From assembly GCA_900766925.1 (NCBI GenBank), contig CAAFXG010000298.1, forward strand, positions 1-5,693: a stretch of DNA of 5,693 nt, read 5' to 3'. The position numbers were made by a program, and so were the translations under genes. Below are positions 1-5,693 of this stretch, one piece after another (the first letter of the stretch is position 1; every line of letters begins with the position of its first letter). The DNA is from Lachnospiraceae bacterium. GTDB taxonomy: Bacteria; Bacillota; Clostridia; Lachnospirales; Lachnospiraceae. The notes below the pieces were generated by a model, which was not told where the DNA came from, searched no databases, and worked only from the letters and a program-made list of their open reading frames with translations.

Positions 1-19
1 CACGACGCTCTTCCGATCT
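1..19 (+). other. Residual Illumina sequencing adapter at contig end
   Basis: The first 19 bases, CACGACGCTCTTCCGATCT, are identical to the 3' end of the Illumina TruSeq read-1 adapter. This is library sequence left in the assembly, so biological sequence starts at base 20 and the window begins at a contig end. The adapter happens to stay in frame with the gene that runs off this edge. It would add about five false residues to that protein's translation. Confidence 0.96.
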
Positions 20-2015
20 TATATGACACTTTTCCACTACTGACATATTTCAGTCTGTCGCACTCTTTCATAAAATACACAAAACTCTTTATGCTCTCCT
101 GATTAGCAAGCCATGCAGACGAATATCCTGCCCGTTTCATTAATGATATAAACGAGCGTTCACTATAGGCTCTATCAGGATGATTTTCATCTGAGCGAGT
201 CATAAAATGAGGAATACTTAGATGGGTGAGGATATAGTCACTATAAATATTTGACATAGAGACAACATTGTCTTCCTGACACAGCAATGGAGTGGTTGCT
301 CTTTCATATCCATTAATCTGCATACTCGATGCACGCAATGATTCTCCTATTATAAATACAACAGTTATAGAATCTGTATTACACGTAGCGCTACCTTTGA
401 AATCAGGGCGTATTGTATCTACACTGGTGCGGTTGTCTATATACTCAGTCACTGTGAAGAATATGGAGTAGGGGATTCTTTTGACAATAGCGTTATTGGT
501 AGCACCCACATTAAGAAGAGCTAATACAATAATTAATGATAATATAAAATGAAACCACTTACTTGTAATATGTTCCATACGGAAACGTTTCATTGATATG
601 AAAACTGATATTACTAAAGCAAGCATACTCCATAACACAAGCTGCCAACTGACAACATCCATACTCGTACGCAGGTCATTCTCCAATAAAAGCTCTATCA
701 CCTCAGGCATCAATGTTAAATGCATAGTACAGCGATAATAAGCTATTATTGTGCTCAACACCATTATTAATGGAAACAATATGCAAAAGACATATTTATT
801 TATGCTGACAAGGTATATAAGTCCGAATATTGCCACCTCTATCGCTAACCATTGGACAGCCAAAAAGATAAAGTCATGAAAGCTGGAAAAAGGATTGTCA
901 TAAAATTCAGATAATAATAATGTTATACCAAATAGAAGAGCGATATACAGACAAAATTCTAACAGTTTAAGGTTTGCCTTTGAAAATAACTTAATTACTG
1001 AAAATGTTATGTTGCACACATTGGTAATATGTGATAATAAGATAAGTATTGCGGTAAATAATAGGAAATGTAGTGATGGTAGGTCTGCAATGCCTGTTTG
1101 TACTGATATACTGTTGAATATCCTAAGCACCGGGGCATGGATAATATATATGCAGAATGAAATGTTTCCCAACCACAAAATTGTTTTTCCTTGAAGTAAC
1201 TTTGATATTATGCCATTGCTTTTGTCAGACATGGCAAAGAATAAAATAAATATAGGCATGGATAGCCAGAATATTGATACTGTTCTTACCCTTGGCTGGA
1301 GGTGAGGATAGACAAAGGCGGTGATTACCACGAGCAATATTAACGATAATTCAATCAATGATACTGTAATAGACGATTTGCTGTTGATAATATCCTTCAG
1401 TGCAATGCCTTTGTCTGATATGTATAGTTTATAAAGAATAATACCTATTATGAAATCCAATAGTCGCGTTAATGGATTGGCATACAGTATTGGATTTACC
1501 AAATGGGATGGCAAGATAACCATCAGGCATATATACAACAAAAACACTATGATGCTTATTGATATAATTTTTTTGTTGTCGGTACGTAAGATGAGTTTGT
1601 TTAATGATGAAAACACCGCATAGAAAAACAATATGTCGCAAAGAAACCATGATGGACTGTTGGCTACGAAATAGAAACTGTCGGCAGTAACCCAACTCTG
1701 CAGCAACAGTATGTTGGCTATTACAGCCGTAATGTCACAATATTTGCCAAGCCTCAAGTCAAGGGCAAACATTATTATGAATGTAATTATATGCAGTGGA
1801 TAGATTTTTGTCCACTGTCGAAGAAGGAAAGGCTTTGTGCTGAATATACCTTTAGATATTCGTTCACTATATGCAAATGACAATACAAAACCACTTAAGA
1901 TGAAAAAAAACGACACACCACATTCTCCTCCAAAGTCAAAAATTGAACCTATGTAGTGTGACAACACCACAAGCATAATGAAAAAGAATCTCAGTGACTG
2001 TAATGTGCGTATCAT
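20..2015 (-). CDS. Acyltransferase-3 / phosphoethanolamine transferase fusion, 3' end missing
   Basis: The frame is open from ATG 2015 to the contig end, about 665 genuine codons with no stop. Residues 1-335 form an acyltransferase-3 (OafA/OafB-like) domain with about ten hydrophobic segments. It shows the family's R-x10-H motif (Arg9, His20), then GVSFFFILSGFVLSF (33-47), SPSWFLCDILFFY (120-132) and LGNISFCIYIIHAP (282-295). Residues 353-506 carry five more membrane segments, with MPEVIELLLENDLRTS (436-451) resembling the EptA N-terminal region. From about 550 the AlkP/sulfatase-fold catalytic domain begins. GES at 557-559 gives the metal-ligand Glu558, and THLSIPH gives the candidate nucleophile Thr597. 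Their 39-residue spacing equals Glu246-Thr285 of MCR-1. The later zinc ligands lie beyond the contig. The start follows the cotH stop by three bases, so the two are probably co-transcribed. Inferred role: an inner-membrane enzyme adding acyl and phosphoethanolamine (or related) groups to envelope glycans or lipids. Substrates are unknown. Confidence 0.9.
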
Positions 2016-2018
2016 ATA

Positions 2019-3467
2019 CTATTTGATTACTTTTCTGCCATTATCTATGTATATTCTTCTAATACCGGGATTCGACATTATTCTCTTTCCATCGATATTA
2101 TACATCCTCATATTATATGTATCAGTATCTTGGAATACAAAGGGAATGTCATCTGCTATTACACCCAATATCTTGTTAAGAGCTGCCATGTTATTCACAT
2201 ACCAGTTCTTCACATATTCCAGTTCTGCATCAAGGTCGAGCGGAACGGGATTGTCGTTCCATTTTTCATACTCACGCTGCCAGGCCCCCGACTCCTTGAA
2301 TCTCTTGGCATACGCATCAAGACGGGCATTGAAATTATCTGCAGACATTATCCCTGATAACAATTCTTGCCAGCGTTCCTTCATTCTCTCACGGAAATTA
2401 TCCACATTATAAACATAAAGCTGATAATATAGATAATTGCTTGTCAATTCAGAAATCTTAGTATATATATCATAATGACTGCCATCATATAGTCCTCCAA
2501 GAGAACAGTCAAGATCCCAGGGAGTAATAAGGAATCTCTCATTGACATTAATATCGGGACAACTGAAGTGAGTGTTCTTAACATTGTTGTCAATTATATT
2601 ATGAGCCATAATGAAGATGGCATAATCAACAATATTGTCATAATAGAAATGCTGGCGGTAATACAACTTAAAGAAGGCGTTGCGGGTATTACAGAAATCT
2701 ATAAGATTCATCAGAGGTTTCCATGCATCATAGCATGGATAGTCATCGGGATATTGCAGTTCCCATCCGTTCCATGATTCTTCATCAAATGATTTTGACA
2801 TGTCATAACCAGCCATACGGGTGGCATCTATCCAAGCTTCACCTTTATATAATACACCTCTCACATATACACTGCCGTCACTCTGTTCCTTGGCTTTCTT
2901 CAAACCAAGAAGTTTACGGTCTATCTTGTCCGTCATGCAATATAGTCCATGATAATCTCCATTAAGATACACCTCTACAAAATGTCCCAAGGTACCGTTT
3001 CTATTGTCGAAATCTGTCTTGTAAGGTGTCTTGCTTATCTCGTTCCATATATCGAAGCACACCCTGTTGCGCATTCTGATGCGGTCGATAGCCATAGCAT
3101 CCAGAATCCAGTCATTCTCTTTTCTTATTCCGAATACATTGGCATCAAGGTCTTCTCCATCGCTGTCAAGCAGCTTTATGGCAAATGACTTTTTCTCATA
3201 TTGTAATGAGGAAGCTCCACGGTATCTCAGTTTGCAGTCGAATGATGCCATAAGTTTGCCCTCTGTTCTCATTTCTGCATCCACAATAGTAATATGCCCA
3301 GGTATATAACTCTCTTTGCTAAGTCCCGATACATCAACTTCCACATTCACCAATGGCAGGGAATATTCATTGTATTCAGATATGGCAGTCTCCCATTGCG
3401 ACTTGGCAAATGCCGATGTCGCAAAGAAAAAAGCAACAATAATAAAGAAATATAACCTTATCTTCAT
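2019..3467 (-). CDS. Secreted CotH-family kinase-like protein
   Basis: This is a 482-residue protein of the CotH kinase family, atypical protein kinases named after a Bacillus spore-coat kinase. It has a signal peptide at 1-21, likely cut after SAFA. Family landmarks follow in order: RYRGASSLQYEKKSFAIKL (81-99), ENDWILDAMAIDRIRMRN (117-134), GHFVEVYLNGDYHGLY (161-176), DNNVKNTHF (293-301, catalytic-loop region) and TPWDLDCSLGG (315-325, metal-binding aspartates). The extreme C-terminus, from Tyr456, has the pattern YNIDGKR ... RRIYIDNGRKVIK. This resembles the short tails of Bacteroidetes secreted proteins, so export to the periplasm or cell surface is likely. It has its own promoter and is the first gene of a unit with the acyltransferase fusion, separated by three bases and in the same frame. 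Sporulation is not expected here, so the Bacillus role does not transfer. The substrate could be a surface protein or glycan, but nothing in the sequence shows which. Confidence 0.9.
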   Translation of the reverse strand: MKIRLYFFIIVAFFFATSAFAKSQWETAISEYNEYSLPLVNVEVDVSGLSKESYIPGHITIVDAEMRTEGKLMASFDCKLRYRGASSLQYEKKSFAIKLLDSDGEDLDANVFGIRKENDWILDAMAIDRIRMRNRVCFDIWNEISKTPYKTDFDNRNGTLGHFVEVYLNGDYHGLYCMTDKIDRKLLGLKKAKEQSDGSVYVRGVLYKGEAWIDATRMAGYDMSKSFDEESWNGWELQYPDDYPCYDAWKPLMNLIDFCNTRNAFFKLYYRQHFYYDNIVDYAIFIMAHNIIDNNVKNTHFSCPDINVNERFLITPWDLDCSLGGLYDGSHYDIYTKISELTSNYLYYQLYVYNVDNFRERMKERWQELLSGIMSADNFNARLDAYAKRFKESGAWQREYEKWNDNPVPLDLDAELEYVKNWYVNNMAALNKILGVIADDIPFVFQDTDTYNMRMYNIDGKRIMSNPGIRRIYIDNGRKVIK

Positions 3468-3491
3468 TCTTGATTATCTGAATTTTGGTTG

Positions 3492-3523
3492 CAAAGATAG
3501 CTATTTTTTAGTATAAGAACAAA
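3492..3523 (-). promoter_or_regulatory. Bacteroidetes-type promoter of the cotH unit
   Basis: On the minus strand TTTG (3523-3520) is followed after 20 bases by TATCTTTG (3499-3492), matching the Bacteroidetes -33/-7 pattern TTTG ... TAnnTTTG. Transcription should begin near 3485, giving a leader of about 18 bases before ATG 3467. It is divergent from the promoter at 3540-3570, with only 16 bases between the two elements. Confidence 0.8.
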
Positions 3524-3539
3524 TTTATTAAATAAAATC

Positions 3540-3570
3540 TTGCAGTATAAAATTATTTTTAGTACTTTTG
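3540..3570 (+). promoter_or_regulatory. Bacteroidetes-type promoter of the flavin reductase-rubredoxin gene
   Basis: TTG (3540-3542), a 20-base spacer and TACTTTTG (3563-3570) fit the Bacteroidetes promoter pattern. The following bases, CACCC, match the run after the nadA -7 element. Initiation near 3576 leaves a leader of about 40 A/T-rich bases with no Shine-Dalgarno sequence. The promoter also excludes the in-frame TTG at 3568, which lies inside the -7 box, as a start codon. Confidence 0.8.
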
Positions 3571-3615
3571 CACCCAAAAGATAATAATAATAACCTATAT
3601 ATAAATAATGTGATT

Positions 3616-4269
3616 ATGGATATTACCGTACTATTCAAGCTTACTTACGGACTATATGTCGTAGGTGCTTACGATGGACTCAAGCCTGTGGGATGTATTA
3701 TAAATACATGCTTCCAGGTGACAAGCCAGAACCCGATTCTTGCCATCTCTATGAACAAGAACAACTACACACTGAAGGCTATCAAGGAAAGTCGCAGATT
3801 CTCACTGTCTATCATTGCTGAGGACACCGACCCGAGCGTCATCGGTACTTTCGGATTCCAGTCGAGCCGCGATGCCGACAAGTATGCCAACTATGGTTTC
3901 CGCATTTTTGGCGAAGCTCCATGCGTGAACGGCAAGTTTGCCGGAAGACTTATTCTCGACGCAATCAACTTTGTGGATAACGAGACTCATATCGTTGTTA
4001 TGGCACGATTGGTGGATACCGTCAAGGGCGACGGCACTCCTATGACCTACGACTATTATCATCGCGTGATAAAGGGCAAGGCTCCTAAGAATGCTCCTAC
4101 TTATGTGGCTGAGGAAGAAAAGCCCAAGACAGAAGAACAGCCTAAGGCGGGTAAGAACAAATATAAATGTCAGGTATGCGGATATGAAGTGGAAGTTGAC
4201 GGAGAATTGCCTGATGACTTCAAATGTCCGTTGTGCAAACAACCGAAAGACAAGTTCTCTTTGGTATAA
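3616..4269 (+). CDS. Flavin reductase-rubredoxin fusion (Hrb-like)
   Basis: This is a 217-residue cytoplasmic redox protein. Residues 1-155 are a flavin-reductase-like split-barrel domain that should bind FMN. It opens with MDITVLFKLTYGLYVVGA and contains NPILAISMNKNNYT (39-52) and the later THIVVMARLVD (124-134). A charged Pro/Glu/Lys linker (about 156-181) leads to a rubredoxin domain with Cys185-x-x-Cys188-Gly and Cys204-x-x-Cys207, ending PKDKFSLV. The two pairs are 15 residues apart, against about 29 in free rubredoxins, so the iron domain is a shortened form. The layout matches high-molecular-weight rubredoxin of Moorella, an NAD(P)H-to-rubredoxin reductase that feeds flavodiiron proteins reducing O2 or NO. 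That role is inferred, and no flavodiiron partner is in the window. ATG 3616 is chosen because the upstream in-frame codons overlap the promoter and leader; GTG 3610 is a weaker alternative. It is apparently monocistronic. Confidence 0.93.
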   Translation: MDITVLFKLTYGLYVVGAYDGLKPVGCIINTCFQVTSQNPILAISMNKNNYTLKAIKESRRFSLSIIAEDTDPSVIGTFGFQSSRDADKYANYGFRIFGEAPCVNGKFAGRLILDAINFVDNETHIVVMARLVDTVKGDGTPMTYDYYHRVIKGKAPKNAPTYVAEEEKPKTEEQPKAGKNKYKCQVCGYEVEVDGELPDDFKCPLCKQPKDKFSLV

Positions 4270-4270
4270 T

Positions 4271-4304
4271 AAAAAAATCAGTCCATTTAAGGACTGATTT
4301 TTTT
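4271..4304. terminator. Bidirectional intrinsic terminator
   Basis: A perfect 14-bp inverted repeat (4271-4284 with 4291-4304) around a six-base loop, ATTTAA, has the core TCAGTCC/GGACTGA and is flanked by seven A and seven T. Either strand gives a hairpin followed by a U tract. It begins two bases after the flavin reductase stop and overlaps the last two bases of the nadA stop codon, serving both convergent genes. Confidence 0.93.
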
Positions 4305-5295
4305 ATTTAGATAAATCCAACATTCTCTCTATTGGCTTTACAGCATCCTTGGCAATATCGGCATCCACTTCCACCGAAGGCCATTCGTATTTCAAAGTGT
4401 TGTATATCTTTGCGAGAGTGTTCATCTTCATATAATCGCACTCGTTGCAACTGCATCCTACGCCTCCCTCACTGATCTCTGGCGGTACGGGATGGAACAC
4501 CGTGCCAGGACACTTGCGCTGCATCTCATGTAGAATACCAGCCTCTGTGGCCACTATATATTCATTCTCGGGATGAGCAACGGCATAATCAAGAAGTACG
4601 GCTGTGGAACCAACAACATCGGCAATAGCCAATACTGGACCCTTACATTCGGGATGAGCCAGCACCAATGCGTTGGGATGAGCCTCCTTCAACTTTACAA
4701 TCTCGGCAACGGAGAAACGCTCATGCACATGACAACCGCCATTCCACAAAAGCATGTTTCTGCCTGTCACCTCATTGATATATGATCCGAGATTATAGTC
4801 GGGACCAAAGATTATCTTCTCGTCCTTGGGGAATGTATCCACAATCTTCTTGGCATTGCCACTTGTCACCACCACATCCGTCAGTGCCTTCACGGCAGCT
4901 GTGGTGTTGACATAGCTCACCACCTTGTATCCAGGATGCTCCTCCTTGTATTTCTTCAAGTCGTCGGCCTTGCATGAGTCGGCAAGCGAGCAACCTGCAT
5001 TGAGGTCGGGAGCAAGCACAAGCTTGTCAGGACTCAATATCTTACATGTCTCAGCCATGAAATGCACACCGCACATCACGATAATCTTGGCATCGGTGTT
5101 GGCAGCCTTGCGTGCCAATGCCAATGAGTCGCCAATGAAATCGGCAATGTCCTGGATTTCTCCCTGAGTATAATAATGTGCGAGGATGATAGCGTCCTTC
5201 TCCTTACACATCCGACGTATTTCAGCCTTCAGGTCTGTGCCTTCGGCTATTGGTTCGTCGATATAACCTTTTTCCTTCCATTCCTGTTTTGTCAT
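4303..5295 (-). CDS. nadA: Quinolinate synthase NadA
   Basis: NadA condenses iminoaspartate with dihydroxyacetone phosphate to quinolinate, the step before NadC in de novo NAD synthesis, using a [4Fe-4S] cluster. The protein is 330 residues, a normal length. Its triple-repeat fold shows AHYYTQGEIQDIADFIGDSL (39-58), GVHFMAETCKILSP (76-89), PDLNAGCSLADSC (96-108), YVNTTAAVKALTD (128-140) and FGPDYNLGSYI (163-173). Probable cluster ligands are Cys84, Cys188 (WNGGCHVH) and Cys286 (CSCNECDYMKMN). All three are present, so the enzyme should be active. The partner genes nadB and nadC are not in the window. I start at ATG 5295; the preceding in-frame codon is GTG 5298 and would add one residue. Upstream lies the origin-like region with the likely promoter, giving a leader of about 200 bases. 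The gene ends inside the shared terminator. Identity is firm. Confidence 0.98.
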   Translation of the reverse strand: MTKQEWKEKGYIDEPIAEGTDLKAEIRRMCKEKDAIILAHYYTQGEIQDIADFIGDSLALARKAANTDAKIIVMCGVHFMAETCKILSPDKLVLAPDLNAGCSLADSCKADDLKKYKEEHPGYKVVSYVNTTAAVKALTDVVVTSGNAKKIVDTFPKDEKIIFGPDYNLGSYINEVTGRNMLLWNGGCHVHERFSVAEIVKLKEAHPNALVLAHPECKGPVLAIADVVGSTAVLLDYAVAHPENEYIVATEAGILHEMQRKCPGTVFHPVPPEISEGGVGCSCNECDYMKMNTLAKIYNTLKYEWPSVEVDADIAKDAVKPIERMLDLSK

Positions 5296-5298
5296 CAC

Positions 5299-5361
5299 TT
5301 TATTATATTTATTATCTTTTCTTTTCTCTCTTTAAAAATAGATAATAGTAATAACATATAT
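5299..5361. other. Very AT-rich stretch, candidate DNA-unwinding element
   Basis: Only 8 of 63 bases are G or C. The stretch lies between the nadA start and the first degenerate DnaA box at 5362. Such a segment beside a DnaA-box cluster is what an origin unwinding element looks like, but it could equally be an ordinary AT-rich leader of nadA. Its identity is inferred from position and composition only. Confidence 0.35.
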
Positions 5362-5428
5362 TGTTGATACGTTGATAACTTTTTCTCTATTTTCTTTGTC
5401 CACTGGATATCAACATGTGGTGAAGGTG

Positions 5429-5437
5429 TTATCAACA
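5429..5437 (+). promoter_or_regulatory. Near-consensus DnaA box
   Basis: TTATCAACA differs from TTATCCACA only at position 6. The TATCAACA core recurs four times in this region across both strands (5362, 5407, 5429, 5579), so it may be a local weak-box variant. Confidence 0.5.
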
Positions 5438-5481
5438 GCCTTGTGTATATCTTCTTGGTGATAATGAGCTGAATAATCCAC

Positions 5482-5490
5482 TTATCCACA
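5482..5490 (+). promoter_or_regulatory. DnaA box (exact consensus)
   Basis: TTATCCACA is the strongest DnaA-binding 9-mer known from E. coli. It is preceded head-to-tail by a weaker copy, TAATCCACT (5474-5482), sharing one base. It falls just downstream of the predicted nadA transcription start, near 5500 on the minus strand. Confidence 0.75.
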
Positions 5491-5506
5491 ATTTCCAATT
5501 TCGGTG

Positions 5507-5540
5507 CAAAATTAATAAGTTTATATCTTATTTCATCAAA
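5507..5540 (-). promoter_or_regulatory. Probable nadA promoter
   Basis: On the minus strand TAATTTTG (5514-5507) is an exact TAnnTTTG -7 element and is followed by CACCGAAA, close to the CACCCAAA after the flavin reductase -7 element. A TTTG lies upstream at 5540-5537 with a 22-base spacer, slightly longer than the usual 19-21. It is the only TAnnTTTG match on this strand between 5299 and 5693. The implied leader is about 200 bases and crosses several DnaA boxes. Confidence 0.6.
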
Positions 5541-5616
5541 AAATCGTGGAAAAGTTATTTAAAAACCTAAAATAACTATGTTGATATCAATAATCCCGAT
5601 TCAATCCAGTGGGAAA

Positions 5617-5625
5617 TGTGCATAA
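5617..5625 (-). promoter_or_regulatory. DnaA box (exact, TTATGCACA)
   Basis: The plus strand reads TGTGCATAA, the reverse complement of TTATGCACA, an exact match to TTATNCACA. It sits between the right arm of the inverted repeat and the last box, in the opposite orientation to the other two exact boxes. Confidence 0.7.
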
Positions 5626-5669
5626 CTCACAAGATATAAACAATGAAATTAACAGGGTTTTGAACATAG

Positions 5670-5678
5670 TTATCCACA
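5670..5678 (+). promoter_or_regulatory. DnaA box (exact consensus)
   Basis: A second TTATCCACA, 180 bases from the midpoint-facing edge of the first at 5482-5490 and in the same orientation. It is followed by GAAAAAAAA up to the right window edge. Confidence 0.75.
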
Positions 5679-5693
5679 GAAAAAAAACATAAG

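Larger units (their letters stand above)
5400..5612. repeat. Interrupted inverted repeat within the origin-like region
   Basis: The left arm 5400-5416 reads CCACTGGATATCAACAT. The reverse complement of 5578-5612 begins CCACTGGAT and ends GATATCAACAT, with an extra 18 bases between the two shared blocks. So 9-base and 11-base blocks, which overlap in the left arm, are both repeated in inverted order about 160 bases away. Each GATATCAACAT block contains a weak DnaA-box-like core. Confidence 0.6.
5362..5678. other. Putative replication origin (oriC) DnaA-box cluster
   Basis: This 317-base gene-free region carries three exact matches to the DnaA box TTATNCACA: 5482-5490 (+), 5617-5625 (-) and 5670-5678 (+). 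It also has one single-mismatch box, TTATCAACA at 5429-5437 (+), and two-mismatch boxes at 5362-5370 (-), 5370-5378 (-), 5407-5415 (+), 5474-5482 (+) and 5579-5587 (-). The sequence between them is AT-rich and contains a long inverted repeat. The density and the adjoining AT-rich segment fit a bacterial oriC. dnaA, a frequent neighbour of origins, is not visible, although the window ends 15 bases after the last box. An alternative is a DnaA-regulated control region. The rest of the non-coding stretch, up to 5693, holds only an A run. Confidence 0.7.

Noticed and set aside
1429..1695. Minus-strand frame of 88 codons inside the fusion gene
   Set aside because: It is in a different frame from the acyltransferase-3 domain, whose motifs continue unbroken through this stretch.
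1978..2412. Plus-strand frame of 144 codons
   Set aside because: It lies opposite the 3' end of cotH and the start of the fusion gene, both of which have clear family motifs.
3568..3615. Sixteen-codon N-terminal extension of the flavin reductase from TTG 3568
   Set aside because: The TTG is part of the TACTTTTG promoter element, so it would not be transcribed, and the extension is Asn-rich filler before a normal family start at ATG 3616.
3802..4242. Minus-strand frame of 146 codons
   Set aside because: It is antisense to the flavin reductase-rubredoxin gene, with no recognisable motif and no promoter of its own.
5296..5298. GTG as the nadA start codon
   Set aside because: The directly following ATG gives the same protein less one residue and is the preferred codon.
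5295..5498. Minus-strand frame of 67 codons whose TGA overlaps the nadA ATG (TGATG)
   Set aside because: It begins with TTG, is a Lys/Ile-rich product of AT-rich DNA, crosses the DnaA boxes and matches no family I know. The stop-start overlap is suggestive of a leader peptide, but chance is more likely.
1..5693. CRISPR arrays, tRNA or rRNA genes, insertion sequences
   Set aside because: I saw no regularly spaced repeats, no cloverleaf or rRNA-like sequence and no transposase reading frame in the window.

Overview
The window looks like chromosomal DNA from a Bacteroidales bacterium, most likely Prevotella-like (the genus is an inference). Three things point there. All three promoters I could place have the Bacteroidetes form, TTTG or TTG about 20-22 bases upstream of TAnnTTTG. 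The secreted protein ends in a short tail of the Y-x-x-x-G ... Y-I-x-x-G-K/R-K-V type common in Prevotella and Bacteroides secreted proteins. The intergenic DNA is AT-rich with no clear Shine-Dalgarno sequences. The first 19 bases are Illumina adapter, so the left edge is the end of an assembled contig and not natural sequence.

Left half (20-3523, minus strand): a two-gene unit for the cell envelope. A promoter at 3492-3523 drives a secreted CotH-family kinase-like protein (2019-3467). Three bases after its stop begins one very long membrane protein gene (2015 down to the contig end). It reads without a stop through a complete acyltransferase-3 domain and then into a phosphoethanolamine-transferase-like protein (five membrane helices plus the start of an alkaline-phosphatase/sulfatase-fold domain). 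This apparent natural fusion of two envelope-modifying enzymes is the most unusual item here. Its 3' end is missing.

Middle (3540-4304, plus strand): a divergent promoter drives a flavin reductase fused to a small rubredoxin, a redox protein of the Hrb type. A perfect 14-bp hairpin with flanking A and T runs closes this gene and the convergent nadA.

Right (4303-5693): nadA (quinolinate synthase, NAD biosynthesis) on the minus strand, then 398 bases without a gene. This stretch holds three exact DnaA boxes (TTATNCACA), several one- or two-mismatch boxes, a long inverted repeat and a 63-base stretch with only 8 G/C. It resembles a chromosomal replication origin, with the probable nadA promoter embedded in it. 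dnaA could lie just beyond the right edge, but it is not in the window.

The two left genes probably act together outside or in the inner membrane. The flavin reductase-rubredoxin and nadA are ordinary housekeeping or redox genes and show no functional link to them beyond location.
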